Source of the DNA: Brumimicrobium oceani
Lineage (GTDB): Bacteria > Bacteroidota > Bacteroidia > Flavobacteriales_D > Crocinitomicaceae
Assembly: GCF_003143775.1 (NCBI RefSeq)
Contig: NZ_QFRJ01000001.1
Location: forward strand, 434,001-498,000
Direction of reading: 5' to 3'
DNA: 64,000 bases
Below, in pieces: positions 26,823-36,314 of this stretch. The notes beneath the pieces were generated by a model, which ran no database searches, had not been told where the DNA came from, and saw nothing but the letters and a program-made list of their open reading frames with translations. The stretch's first letter is position 1. Each line of letters starts with the position of its first letter. Both the position numbers and the translations under genes were made by a program.

Positions 26823-28955
26823 TTATTTAGCGCTTTCAATTAGTAAATCAAGAATTTTAATAGCAGATGTAGAAATTTTAGTTCCTGGACCAAATATTCC
26901 AAATACACCTGCATCGTAGAGGTATTTATAATCCTGTTGTGGAATAACTCCTCCTGCCACAACCATGATATCGCCTCTGTCTAAGCGCTCTAATTCAGCG
27001 ATGATTTGTGGAACCAAAGTTTTGTGACCAGCAGCCAAAGACGAAACGCCAACGACGTGTACATCATTTTCGACAGCTTGTTTTGCCGCTTCTTTAGGTG
27101 TTTGAAACAATGGACCGATATCTACATCAAACCCAATATCTGCGAATGATGTGGAGATCACTTTTGCACCTCTATCATGTCCGTCTTGTCCCATTTTAGC
27201 AACCATTATTCTAGGTCGTCGTCCTTCTAGTTTTGAGAATTCCTCCGCTTTGTTTTTGGCTGTGTTAAAGTCATTGTCTTTCATAGATTCGCTTGAATAT
27301 ACTCCACTAATGGATCTAATTGTGGCTTGGTATCTTCCAAAAGACTTCTCTAAGGAAGAAGAGATTTCTCCCAAGCTTGCTCTTTCTCGTGCACAATCTA
27401 CAGCGGCGGCCAGAATGTTTCCTTCTCCAGTTGCTGCAATGTTCTCTAAGGCCCTTAATGCAGATTGGACCTTGTCCTCATCCCTGTTTGCGCGTAATTC
27501 TTTTAGTCGTTCAATTTGAGAGAGTCTAACTTTGGTGTTATCGACTTCTAAAATCTCCATCTCTTCCTCTTCGTCTAATTGGTACTTATTTACGCCAACC
27601 AGAACATCTTTTCCTGAATCTAAACGGGCTTGTTTTCTTGCTGCTGCTTCTTCTATTCTCATTTTTGGAACACCAGTTTCAATAGCTTTAGCCATTCCAC
27701 CGAGTCCTTCTACTTCTTGTATGAGTTCCCAAGCCTTATCAACCAGTTCGTCAGTTAACTTTTCAACATAATAACTTCCACCCCAAGGGTCTATAAAATC
27801 TGTAATTCCTGTTTCCTCTTGCAGATAGATTTGTGTGTTTCGTGCAATTCTAGCTGAGAAGTCGGTAGGTAGAGCAATGGCTTCATCCAAAGCATTTGTA
27901 TGTAGAGATTGAGTTCCACCAAAAACAGCGGCCATGGCTTCTATACAAGTTCTTCCTACATTGTTAAACGGGTCTTGCTCTGTAAGGCTCCAACCTGATG
28001 TTTGACAATGTGTCCTTAAAGCTAAGGATTTATCACTTTCTGGATTAAATTGCTTTACAATTTTGGCCCATAACAAACGACCTGCTCTCATTTTTGCGAT
28101 TTCCATGAATTGATTCATACCAATTCCCCAGAAAAAACTTAGTCTTGGAGCGAATTCATCTATTTTTAAGCCCGCTTTTATTCCAGCGCGTAAATACTCT
28201 AAGCCGTCAGCTAGGGTGTATGCTAACTCAATAGAAGCGGTTGCTCCAGCTTCTTGCATGTGATAACCCGAAATAGAAATCGAATTAAATTTCGGCATGT
28301 TTTGAGAAGTGTATTCAAATATGTCTGATATAATCTTCATCGAAGGAAGAGGAGGGTAGATATAGGTATTCCGCACCATAAACTCCTTCAAAATATCATT
28401 TTGAATAGTACCTGATAGTAAGCTTTTATCGACACCTTGTTCTTCAGCAGCCACAATGTAGAACGCCATAATAGGAACCACAGCTCCATTCATTGTCATC
28501 GAAACAGACATTTTATCCAATGGAATTTCATTAAACAAAATCTTCATATCCATGATAGAGTCAATCGCTACACCAGCCTTACCAACATCTCCTTCAACAC
28601 GTTCATGGTCTGAGTCGTAGCCTCGATGAGTTGCCAAATCAAAAGCTACCGAAAGTCCTTTTTGTCCTGCTTTTAGGTTTCTTCTGTAAAATGCATTAGA
28701 GTCCTCCGCTGTTGAAAATCCTGCATATTGCCTAATCGTCCACGGACGCGCGGTGTACATTGTTGAGTAGGGCCCACGCAAATAAGGTGGTATTCCAGAT
28801 ACGAAGTGACGCTGTTTTAAAGTGGCAATATCGCTGAATTGATAAAAAGATTTTAGATCAATTTTTTCTGCTGTGTCATGTGATTTTTCAGCCTTGTGAG
28901 ATGTGTTCTCCTCAATCTCCATTGGAGAAACTTTACTAAAGTCTATTTTATTCAT
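26823..28955 (-). CDS. Methylmalonyl-CoA mutase, large (B12-binding) subunit
   Basis: The catalytic subunit that isomerises L-methylmalonyl-CoA and succinyl-CoA with adenosylcobalamin. The TIM-barrel half begins [25 protein letters not shown], the standard substrate-binding start, with [16 protein letters not shown] and the [19 protein letters not shown] region. The C-terminal B12 domain has [12 protein letters not shown], holding the cobalt-binding DxHxxG, then PLFQTPKEA and the [15 protein letters not shown] segment. Length 710 is typical. It overlaps the small-subunit gene by 4 nt (ATGA). Together they link propionyl-CoA or odd-chain/branched amino acid carbon to the TCA cycle. Confidence 0.97.
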   Translation of the reverse strand: MNKIDFSKVSPMEIEENTSHKAEKSHDTAEKIDLKSFYQFSDIATLKQRHFVSGIPPYLRGPYSTMYTARPWTIRQYAGFSTAEDSNAFYRRNLKAGQKGLSVAFDLATHRGYDSDHERVEGDVGKAGVAIDSIMDMKILFNEIPLDKMSVSMTMNGAVVPIMAFYIVAAEEQGVDKSLLSGTIQNDILKEFMVRNTYIYPPLPSMKIISDIFEYTSQNMPKFNSISISGYHMQEAGATASIELAYTLADGLEYLRAGIKAGLKIDEFAPRLSFFWGIGMNQFMEIAKMRAGRLLWAKIVKQFNPESDKSLALRTHCQTSGWSLTEQDPFNNVGRTCIEAMAAVFGGTQSLHTNALDEAIALPTDFSARIARNTQIYLQEETGITDFIDPWGGSYYVEKLTDELVDKAWELIQEVEGLGGMAKAIETGVPKMRIEEAAARKQARLDSGKDVLVGVNKYQLDEEEEMEILEVDNTKVRLSQIERLKELRANRDEDKVQSALRALENIAATGEGNILAAAVDCARERASLGEISSSLEKSFGRYQATIRSISGVYSSESMKDNDFNTAKNKAEEFSKLEGRRPRIMVAKMGQDGHDRGAKVISTSFADIGFDVDIGPLFQTPKEAAKQAVENDVHVVGVSSLAAGHKTLVPQIIAELERLDRGDIMVVAGGVIPQQDYKYLYDAGVFGIFGPGTKISTSAIKILDLLIESAK

Positions 28956-30256
28956 ACCTCTTCTTCAATTTGACATTCATTTTCTAAAACCAGTGGTGCT
29001 CCAAAAGGAGTTAATTCTTCAATTTTCCATTCCGAATCATTCGGAGAAGGATTGAAGTACTTGTTTATCCCAATGTGTGTATCTATCTTTTCTTTAGTGC
29101 GTTGTATTCTTATTTTTGCAATCTTTCTAATACTAGATTTTAAAAACTCTATTCCTTCCTTTTCCAGTTTTTGGAAGGTAGACCACGATTTTTCCTTCAC
29201 AGCATTTAGCAGTTCATTTTGGATATACGCACCTCCAGATGGATCAATAACTTTATCTAAATAGGATTCTTCCTTCAGTAAAAGAGCAAGGTTTAACCCA
29301 AGTCTTTGAGTTTTCTGTAGTGACGAATCAGTAGACCAAGCGTTGTAAGGTCTGACGGTTAACTCATCCACTCCTCCTAAAACAGCTGCAAAAGCTTCCG
29401 TTGTTTGGCGTAGTAAATTATTGTGAGGATCTTTTAATGATTTGTTTAAAAAACCGGTCTCTGCTTCAATGTAGGCTATAGCAGAACGAGGATCTTCTGG
29501 CTCGTATGACTTTATAATTGTGTACCAAAGTGAGCGAAATGCCTTGAACTTAGCAATCTCAAAAAAGAAATTATTTCCAATTCCAAGTTTGAATTTGATT
29601 TGAGCCGCGGCTTCATCAATGCTCATTCCCTTACTCATTAACAGGAAAAGGGATTCATGTCCTTGGTGCAGTGCATAAGCAATTTCTTGGTGAATATTTC
29701 CCCCAGAATATTGAACATCAATTCCTTTTACGATGTAGTTTTTGGTATTTTTTATTTCTATAAAATCTTGATTACTAATATTAAAAGTGGTGCAGTCTAA
29801 ATTCTTATTTGAAGTGATTTGACTTAGCCAATCATGCTGTTCTTTAGTGGAATAATAGAATGTAGATGTGATGTGTTCTAGACCAATTTCCTTGATCAAA
29901 ATCTCGCATTGCTCTATATCAAAATTACCGAGGTTTATTGTTATTCCTGTTGCTCCATTCATCAATTGCTTGAGGGCAAAAGTATTCATTTCTTCAGGTG
30001 TCCCCTGTGGAATAAAAACATTGTTTACCCAGTCGTTATTGTTTGTTTTCCCTCCTCTAATATAGTTTGGTTGGCCAGGAGTTGTATGGGAATCTTTCTT
30101 GTCATTTGCTAGTCCATAAGAAGTGTATGACAACTCTTCAATTGGGTGTTTTTTATGCAGGGTTTCCTCTATGCTTTTCCCTTTCAAATCCTTGGTGACT
30201 TTCTCCAACCATTCGGGAAGTGTTGTTGTTGAAAATTCTTTATAGAAATCGGTCAT
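28952..30256 (-). CDS. Methylmalonyl-CoA mutase, small (non-B12) subunit
   Basis: A 434-residue paralogue of the mutase barrel that lacks a B12 domain, as expected for the alpha/beta enzymes of Bacteroidota. It shows [10 protein letters not shown] near the N-terminus, the [18 protein letters not shown] segment, the [31 protein letters not shown] region and [12 protein letters not shown]. The divergence from the large subunit is typical of the structural, non-catalytic chain. Its TATTTTTG promoter box is 23 nt upstream. It is the first gene of the operon with the large subunit and the AI-2E-type permease. Confidence 0.93.
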   Translation of the reverse strand: MTDFYKEFSTTTLPEWLEKVTKDLKGKSIEETLHKKHPIEELSYTSYGLANDKKDSHTTPGQPNYIRGGKTNNNDWVNNVFIPQGTPEEMNTFALKQLMNGATGITINLGNFDIEQCEILIKEIGLEHITSTFYYSTKEQHDWLSQITSNKNLDCTTFNISNQDFIEIKNTKNYIVKGIDVQYSGGNIHQEIAYALHQGHESLFLLMSKGMSIDEAAAQIKFKLGIGNNFFFEIAKFKAFRSLWYTIIKSYEPEDPRSAIAYIEAETGFLNKSLKDPHNNLLRQTTEAFAAVLGGVDELTVRPYNAWSTDSSLQKTQRLGLNLALLLKEESYLDKVIDPSGGAYIQNELLNAVKEKSWSTFQKLEKEGIEFLKSSIRKIAKIRIQRTKEKIDTHIGINKYFNPSPNDSEWKIEELTPFGAPLVLENECQIEEEV

Positions 30257-30279
30257 ATTCGACGTTATTGTTTTTTTAT

Positions 30280-30287
30280 CAAAAATA
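30280..30287 (-). promoter_or_regulatory. -7 promoter element (TATTTTTG) of the methylmalonyl-CoA mutase operon
   Basis: Exact match to TAnnTTTG on the minus strand, 23 nt before ATG 30256. Confidence 0.5.
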
Positions 30288-30494
30288 TGAATATTTTAGT
30301 GTAATGGGCGCGGTATAATGGTAAACTTGACAAATTAAGCTAAAAAAGTATGATTGATAATGGGGAAAACAATTCATTTAGATTAAAATTTAATCCTTTC
30401 GAGCATGAGGTAACTGGAGTTAACCTTTGCAGTTTAACAATTTGTATAAAGAGTGAAAAACTCTTGCTTAACTTGTTAATTCAATTTAATTGCC

Positions 30495-30502
30495 TACTTT
30501 TA
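30495..30502 (+). promoter_or_regulatory. -7 promoter element (TACTTTTA) of the lipoprotein gene
   Basis: Matches TAnnTTTG at 7 of 8 positions, with a TTG 22-24 nt upstream of it. It supports ATG 30523, since the in-frame TTG at 30490 would lie upstream of the transcript. Confidence 0.4.
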
Positions 30503-30522
30503 AGTACATTAAATTTACTATT

Positions 30523-31485
30523 ATGAAGCTAAATTATTATTTATTACCATTTTTGATGCTGTTGTTGGGATGCGAAAACAAAACTGCGGAAACTAAAAAA
30601 ACAGTTACCGTTGTGGATGCGCCTATTGCGGTAGACCATGTTTTAGAAGAAGAGCCTGTTAAAGAGAAATTGAGTAACAATACTTTTAATGTAGATTATT
30701 TTTCTGGAAAGGCCGAAATTGCAACTTATACTTTAAGAAAAGCAAGGTATAGCGAAGAGAACCATCAAGGAGAAGCGGTCCTGATATTTGTAACCGAGCC
30801 CTTTTTAATTGAAGAGCAAGTGAAGGCAGATAGTCCAACTCCCGAAAATAGTGTGAAAGTTTTAAAAATGAATCGAATCGATCGTTTTAAAACAGGATTA
30901 TACGACTATTCTCAATTCACCTCTGTTTTTACTCCGGTAGAAAAATATGATGCAATGTATCCGTTGAAAATTACAATGGGGAGTCAAGATTGGTGTGGAC
31001 AATCTTTTACGCAAGTCAATAACAAGGGAGGTTTTAATTTTGAACAAAAATCATATTTCGAATCAGAAGGAGACTCCAGCTTTCATATGGATTATGTGGT
31101 CATGGAAGATAACTTGATGAATATTGCACGACTATCCACGGATTTACTTCCAGTGGGTGATTTTACAGTTTTTCCCAGTATTTCATTTCTACGGTCATCA
31201 CATGTAGAAATGAAGAATTATGAAGCATTGGGTTCTCTGGACTCTCTTGAATCTGGATTGTTTTATGTGTATGAAATTCCAGAATTAAGACGTTCGGTGA
31301 GATTTTTCCTGTCTTCTGAATTCGATAATAGAATAATGGGCTGGGAGGAATCTTACCCAACGGTTTCAGATGGTAAAGTGAGAACATCTATTTATCAGCT
31401 AAAAGGTGTAAATGATTTGCCTTATTGGGATTTAAATAAAAAAAGGGATTCTTCCTTTAGAAAAGAATTTAATATGATTTATTAA
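30523..31485 (+). CDS. Conserved lipoprotein of a family often misnamed 'septum formation inhibitor Maf'
   Basis: The protein starts MKLNYYLLPFLMLLLGC, a lipoprotein signal with the cysteine at residue 17 (lipobox LLGC). A low-complexity linker follows, then a beta-rich domain opening TFNVDYFSGKAEIATYTLRKARY and containing AVLIFVTEPF and TMGSQDWCGQSFTQ. The same opening and Trp-Cys-Gly motif occur, as I recall, in a widespread Bacteroidota lipoprotein family that databases sometimes call Maf. There is no Maf nucleotide pyrophosphatase motif, so that name is wrong. An upstream TTG would add 11 residues, but the signal peptide and the promoter favour ATG 30523. Function unknown, location probably periplasm or outer membrane. 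Confidence 0.75.
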   Translation: MKLNYYLLPFLMLLLGCENKTAETKKTVTVVDAPIAVDHVLEEEPVKEKLSNNTFNVDYFSGKAEIATYTLRKARYSEENHQGEAVLIFVTEPFLIEEQVKADSPTPENSVKVLKMNRIDRFKTGLYDYSQFTSVFTPVEKYDAMYPLKITMGSQDWCGQSFTQVNNKGGFNFEQKSYFESEGDSSFHMDYVVMEDNLMNIARLSTDLLPVGDFTVFPSISFLRSSHVEMKNYEALGSLDSLESGLFYVYEIPELRRSVRFFLSSEFDNRIMGWEESYPTVSDGKVRTSIYQLKGVNDLPYWDLNKKRDSSFRKEFNMIY

Positions 31486-31656
31486 GCTTAAGCTACTGTT
31501 TTTTAAATTATTAATCTTTAGTGCAATGCAAAGTAAAAGCTTCTAGAAATCATTTTTGCAATTAAAAATTTGGTTTTGTAATTATAGTTCTCTATCTTAG
31601 TAAAAATCGAGGTTTCTCGATTAGTTTTTTATTAATATTAAAGATAAATATATATT

Positions 31657-31878
31657 ATGGGTAGACCGCCAACAAGACCAGCAAAGCTAAAAGATGGTTT
31701 TTATATAGAAGTTAGAAACGAAGGATCTAAAGCAAATGGTATCAAAATTAGACGTGATACGAAAGAAGAAATGTTGATGGCTATTGAAGACTACAACAGA
31801 ATTAAAGATGTTACTGTTTTAGGTGAGCTTAAAAATGACAAATGGGTCAACAAAAAAGAAGCGAAATCTAAAAAGTAA
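31657..31878 (+). CDS. Small basic conserved protein, 73 residues
   Basis: The opening MGRPPTRPAKLKDGFYIEVRN followed by GIKIRRDTKEEMLMAIEDY and a Lys-rich tail is a pattern I recall from many flavobacterial genomes as an unnamed small protein. Seventy-three residues, strongly basic, no membrane helix or signal peptide; it could bind nucleic acid, but nothing proves this. A TATCTTAG element at 31593-31600 may be its -7 box, and a strong hairpin terminator follows. It therefore looks like an independently and possibly highly expressed gene. Confidence 0.75.
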   Translation: MGRPPTRPAKLKDGFYIEVRNEGSKANGIKIRRDTKEEMLMAIEDYNRIKDVTVLGELKNDKWVNKKEAKSKK

Positions 31879-31903
31879 GCTCGAAATAACAAATAATACC
31901 TTT

Positions 31904-31932
31904 AAGCTTTCCAGTTCTGGAAAGCTTTTTTT
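31904..31932 (+). terminator. Terminator of the 73-residue gene
   Basis: AAGCTTTCCA and TGGAAAGCTT pair around a GTTC loop, followed by TTTTT. Confidence 0.88.
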
Positions 31933-32095
31933 ATGCATTCCGTTTTAATATTACACGGTCCTGATTCAGATTCAATTGTTCTTGTAAATTATCTAGGATG
32001 ATTTTCTGTCTGGGCGCTATTTAGATTAATTTTGTCCCTCATCGTCCACAAAAGTTTTATTTATAATGTATAGCCTTAAAAATAGGAGAGTAACC

Positions 32096-32815
32096 ATGAA
32101 AGATAATTTACGATTAGCAATCGTATTGTCCTTTGTTGCTGGAATTGTAAATGTAACGGGCTTCCTATTTCTAAAACAACTTACGACCAACGTAACTGGA
32201 CATTTCGCCTTGTTTATCAATGATGTTGCAAATTTAGAGTTTTGGCACGGAACAATTTATTTTTTATATATTTTCTCCTTTTTGTTCGGTTCATTTGCTT
32301 CTAGTTTTCTCATTGAATTTTTCCGAAATAACAATAGAATAAATGTTTATGTAATTCCTGTAATTATAGAATCTCTAATATTGATTTTTGTTGCCATCAT
32401 AGCAAGCATTTACCTCACTACTTTTCCTGATTTAATTGCATGCCTACTTTTGTTTGCCATGGGACTTCAAAACTCCTATGTTACGAAAGTCTCTGATGCA
32501 GTGGTGCGTACAACGCATCTAACTGGATTATTCACTGATTTAGGGATAGAGCTTTCTTACCTCTTTTTTAAAAAGGAGTATCCCAACAGAAAAAAGATAA
32601 AAGCGTCGATACGCTTAAGGGTCTACATTATTTCGTTTTTCTTTCTTGGTGGATTATTGGGAGGATTTGCTTATTCAGAGCTAAATTTTGAAATGTACAC
32701 CTTGATCTTGGCTGCGGTAATCCTTATCCTAAATCTTCTTTTTGATGGCATGAGAATCAAAGTAAAGAAATTAAGAAACTATAATTACAGGAGAAAAATT
32801 GCTTATAAAAAATAG
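32096..32815 (+). CDS. YoaK-like (DUF1275) membrane protein
   Basis: A 239-residue integral membrane protein with six to seven hydrophobic segments. The DUF1275 hallmarks are visible: the start VAGIVNVTGFLFLKQLTTNVTGHF, the middle LLLFAMGLQNSYVTKVSDAVVRTTHLTG and the loop LGIELSYLF. The family is uncharacterised and resembles permeases. An ATG ten codons upstream (32066) exists, but AGGAGAG at 32082-32088, just ahead of ATG 32096, and the more usual N-terminus MKDNLRLAIVLSFVAG favour the later start. Stand-alone gene. Confidence 0.85.
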   Translation: MKDNLRLAIVLSFVAGIVNVTGFLFLKQLTTNVTGHFALFINDVANLEFWHGTIYFLYIFSFLFGSFASSFLIEFFRNNNRINVYVIPVIIESLILIFVAIIASIYLTTFPDLIACLLLFAMGLQNSYVTKVSDAVVRTTHLTGLFTDLGIELSYLFFKKEYPNRKKIKASIRLRVYIISFFFLGGLLGGFAYSELNFEMYTLILAAVILILNLLFDGMRIKVKKLRNYNYRRKIAYKK

Positions 32816-33049
32816 CTTTTGTAATTGTCGACCATTCCTTAGCTTAAATTTAATCGATTTTCGCGGTTTTACAGAATTAACCTCTATTCAAAAATATTGA
32901 AATATACCTGTAGTCCAGTGTCATCCTTTCTAAATTTATTTCTCAATTTGCTGAAAATAGAAGTTTGTGAAGCTTCTGGTCAGCTATCCGCTCAATCTCA
33001 TGTTTGATTAGCCATTTATTATTAAAGTATCGGCTGGAGATTAAAGGAG

Positions 33050-33526
33050 TTATTCCTTGCCGTGTTTCTCTTTAAAATAGGATTGAAACCATTTCGGAGC
33101 CTCGATTGGGTGATGGTAGATATATTTAGCTAGTTCTTTAATTTCATCTTTTGATAATGCAGTTTTTGGCATCAAACCAAAGCGTTTTATTGGGCCTTTC
33201 ATTAATGCTTCTTCCTCCGAGGGCGAATCTATAAATTCGGTCATGTGCTCAACAAAGCTTTGCTCATCAGGGTATTGCTTCTTGTACCTGCGTTTTATCC
33301 CTGCAAGTGGTGGTGCTAAAATATCATCATGCGATTCTGTTTTGGGATTATGACAAGCATAGCAATTATTTCTCAAACTAATTAGTGCAATATCATCAGA
33401 GACTGTTGATGTGGTGATTTGTGGATTTGAATTTGCCTCTATTGCTTGTACAGTATCATTAGTATGATTACCGCAAGAAAGTAAAGTAAAAGTAGCGAGA
33501 GCTGCCATGAGTTGTAATAATTTCAT
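33050..33526 (-). CDS. Class I cytochrome c lipoprotein
   Basis: A 158-residue exported protein with a lipoprotein signal (MKLLQLMAALATFTLLSC, lipobox cysteine at 18). One heme c site is present, CYACH at about 54-58, after which AGIKRRYKKQYPDEQSFV follows. A likely distal ligand Met lies in RFGLMPKTALS, and the SKDEIKELAKYIYHHP end is the standard C-terminal helix of small cytochromes c. It should transfer electrons at the outer face of the inner membrane or the outer-membrane inner leaflet. No oxidase or reductase genes are adjacent, so its partner is unknown. Confidence 0.85.
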   Translation of the reverse strand: MKLLQLMAALATFTLLSCGNHTNDTVQAIEANSNPQITTSTVSDDIALISLRNNCYACHNPKTESHDDILAPPLAGIKRRYKKQYPDEQSFVEHMTEFIDSPSEEEALMKGPIKRFGLMPKTALSKDEIKELAKYIYHHPIEAPKWFQSYFKEKHGKE

Positions 33527-33763
33527 GAATTATATTTTTGTTGTCGTTGATAAAAATAAGTAATTCTACTTTTTTTTTGAGCGACAAAAGTTACACAACA
33601 GGTGTTCAAGAATGACTCTAGCGAGCATATTATTTAAATCTGTTCTCTAACCAAAAAATACAAGGTAATTGTACGAAACTTTGAATCTCGGAGCTGCAAT
33701 TACTTCATTTACAAGTATCACATCAAAATAAAGTCTAGTACTTCAATTTGGTTTTATCTTATC

Positions 33764-33937
33764 TCAAAATTTATCCCCAAGGACTCCACTAAAACTCATC
33801 CCATAATTATTGGAGTTAAAGGCTTCTAAAATAAGTCCTGATGCTACCTCCAAATGGTTGTTTTTTGCTTCTCTTTCTTGTGAAAATGCCAAAGTAGATA
33901 GGAAGAAAGCAAAAGCAAATAAAGAAATTCTATTCAT
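33764..33937 (-). CDS. Short exported ORF, 57 codons, possible gene remnant
   Basis: The frame opens MNRISLFAFAFFLSTLAFSQ, a good signal peptide with a cleavable AFSQ end, continues REAKNNHLEVASGLILEAFNSNNYGMSF and stops at 33764. The first 57 residues look like the N-terminus of a longer exported protein, and the sequence after the stop keeps protein-like stretches in other frames (for example VIAAPRFKVSYNYLVFFG), so frameshift decay is plausible. The alternative is a genuine small secreted peptide. It lies directly downstream of the frameshifted subtilase on the same strand, in a patch rich in broken genes. Confidence 0.35.
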   Translation of the reverse strand: MNRISLFAFAFFLSTLAFSQEREAKNNHLEVASGLILEAFNSNNYGMSFSGVLGDKF

Positions 33938-33968
33938 GAGGTCTATTGATTTATGGATACTAATAAGC

Positions 33969-35857
33969 TTAATTTTCTATTTTCAAAAGTTGTTTATACT
34001 CTCCTTTTTCGGTTTTTATGCGTATAATGTAAATTCCCGAATCTAAATGAGAAACATTGAGCTTTACTTGCTGCTCAGAATAAAGGTTATTCATTCTAAC
34101 TTTACCTAACAAATCTATTATTTGAATTTCGTAATTGTCCACATCCCAATCATTTGATATTTTCACGTTAAAATACCCTTTATTGGAAGGGTTGGGGTAG
34201 ACCAATAAAGAGTTGCCTTGTCCAAAATTTTCCGTACTCACTTGGTTGGGAGAAATCCCATTAATCATCATAGAAAAATCTTGAAATCCATTTACCAAAG
34301 TATTTTTATGAGTTACTGTTACTGTATAGATTCCTGCAGGCAAACTATTGATATCAATTCGCTCAACGTTATCTCTAAAGTTATCTCCTTTCGTTGCTGC
34401 AAAATCAAAATTGTTGGAGGAGGAGTTAGGAGTCATTTTCCAAGGATAGTAGACTGCTGCACTTTTAGTAATTCTTACATCTAAATCATTTACCAACATT
34501 GGAGTCAAATTATCCAAAATGCCAGTGCTGACCGGTGTACCTTGGGGGTCTGTCCAAGCTATTGTAAGCGATAGAGGAGAGCTTCCATCTACTTCTATAT
34601 CCGCAGTATAAGTGCTTCCGTTGGTTAAAGAAAGCTCATTTATTCTGGAGGTAATTCCGTGATTAGAAATCACCCCTGCCGCACGTTCAGCATTTATCAA
34701 TCCCCAACCATGCTGAAAGTCTGGTCCATCGTTATCTCCTGCTTCATCTGTAGTTCCTAGTAGCAATGCTTTTACAGTCGCTGCTTTCATGTATACCGAA
34801 TTCTGATTGTGATAATGCTCCTGTAATAGTGCTATTGCACCAGTAACGGAGGGAGTAGACATAGAGGTTCCGCTTTTAACTGTATAATCTGTGTCACTGT
34901 CATCGTCTGCGGAATATAGCGAAACACCGTTTGCCGTAAGGTCTGGTTTTATTCGCCAGTCATCTGTTGGTCCCCATGTACTAAACGCAGAATGGGTAAT
35001 AGATTGCGGGCCTGTATAATTTAAAACATCGTTAATCGCACCAATCGTGAGCAGATTTTTGCAAGTTGCAACAGTATAAAGAAGGTCATAACCGTTGTCT
35101 CCCGTGTTTACGCCGTCATTCCTCGTGTTTCCTGCCGACTTACACAAAGTTAAGTAAGGAGCATTGAAAAGAATTTCATCCCATTCTGCGGCGTTTTCAG
35201 TGTAATGACCATAGAGTGGAATGTCACCGTTAGGATTTCCTGTGCTGTAGGAGTGATTGGACAAAAGGCCACCTAAAGCACCGAAACTGGCAATTTCAGC
35301 TTCATCATTGTTACTTCTTCTGGAAACTATTGTAGCGTTCGGAGCTGATCCCCGAGCATCCTGATCAATACCTTCACCAATCATAGTGCAAGCTGTGTGA
35401 GTTGAGTGACTGCTCACCGCTTCATTTTCGGCATGCGTGACTTTCCCTGCTAATTCTTGGTGCGTTGTTAAAGCGAGACCACCAGCTTCCCAATGTCCAA
35501 TTTGAATTCCTAAACCACTTAAATCAAGACCGCTAGTTCCTCCAGTCCAAATCTTACTTACGCGACTTGATATTGCAGCATTCACATTGTCATCGGAATC
35601 ATAAATCGGATTTCCCTTTTTATCAAATCCAGCTAAATATTCTATTTCATTTTTTTGTTTAAGATTTCTGTTGGAATCCCTTGCTCAATCGCCTTTTTTG
35701 AAAAACGTGCATATTGGCTGCTTTTTTTACTTGCGAATTCATTCAGTGCCTTTGTATTTGTTTGTTCAATAATTTGAGATCTGTCATTTTGATCTTGAGC
35801 TATTAGTTCTAATTGAATCAAAAATAACCAGCTTACTAAAATGAATACTTTTTTCAT
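33969..35857 (-). pseudogene. T9SS-exported S8 (subtilisin-like) protease, frameshifted at an A7 tract
   Basis: The gene begins at ATG 35857 with a signal peptide (MKKVFILVSWLFLIQLELIAQ) and propeptide, and reads to a stop at 35642. One base more at the A7 run (plus-strand T7, 35650-35656) would give ...LNKKNEIEYLAGFDKKGNPIYD and join the second frame (to 33969) into one product of about 629 residues. The protease domain holds HSTHTAC (His, HGTH position), SAGNTRND (oxyanion Asn) and GTSMSTPSVTG (Ser). At the first triad position the sequence is GHWEAGG where the related Bacteroidota subtilases I recall have WDGG, so the catalytic Asp seems to be Glu. The C-terminal ~75 residues form a type A sorting domain (VYPNPSNKGYF ... 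GIYIIRIKTEKGEYKQLLKI). Sequencing error, pseudogene or slippage expression are all possible. Confidence 0.75.
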
Positions 35858-35913
35858 GGTAAATAGTGTTTTGTAGAATACTGTGAACGCAATTGTTTTG
35901 TAAATTTAAAAAA

Positions 35914-36063
35914 TTATTCATTTCTAAACATCTTTTCGCTAGAACCATCGCTATATAGGTAAATTTGGACAGTATTCGATTTGATTTTGGTTTCTCTTCC
36001 TAAAAGATCAAGTACTTTAATGAGTTCTTTTTGCTTGTTATTTTCTGCAAGACAATCGATTAG
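35914..36063 (-). pseudogene. Isolated C-terminal tail of a T9SS-type secreted protein
   Basis: An open frame without start codon reads KELIKVLDLLGRET, then KSNTVQIYLYSDGSSEKM, and stops at 35914. Such endings (LIK--DLLGRE---K-N---IY-Y-DGS-EK) close many secreted proteins of Bacteroidota, especially Crocinitomicaceae-like genomes, and resemble T9SS sorting ends. Nothing N-terminal is recognisable upstream. It is best read as the debris of a lost gene, 57 nt upstream of the broken subtilase. The remaining ~250 nt up to 36314 have no coding content. Confidence 0.5.
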
Positions 36064-36095
36064 TCACTTTCCCCAATCAATTATATATACCATCT

Positions 36096-36130
36096 GTCAT
36101 TGCGCAAGAGTCAAACGGCAGAGGAGGTCT
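36096..36130. repeat. Degenerate REP-like motif
   Basis: The stretch CTGTCATTGCGCAAGAGTC followed by AAACGGCAGAGGAGGTCTC resembles the dispersed intergenic element 'GTCATTGCGAGG ... GAAGCAATCTC' found in many bacteria. The likeness is partial and by eye only. Confidence 0.25.
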
Positions 36131-36314
36131 CAGGTTTCCGACTGAATCTTTTTTCGATTATCGTTTATTATTGATTTAGCTTCAAAGGCTTGATTTTTAT
36201 TTAGTTGTTTTCGTTATAAAGAACTGGTATGATCGCCGTTAACCACAAAAAAATCTTTTAAAACCCAACTGTAGCTTGTTAAATGGAACATTTTTTGAAT
36301 CTTTGTGATTAACC

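Noticed and set aside
30523-31485. Septum formation inhibitor Maf
   Set aside because: No Maf motif; it is a lipoprotein.
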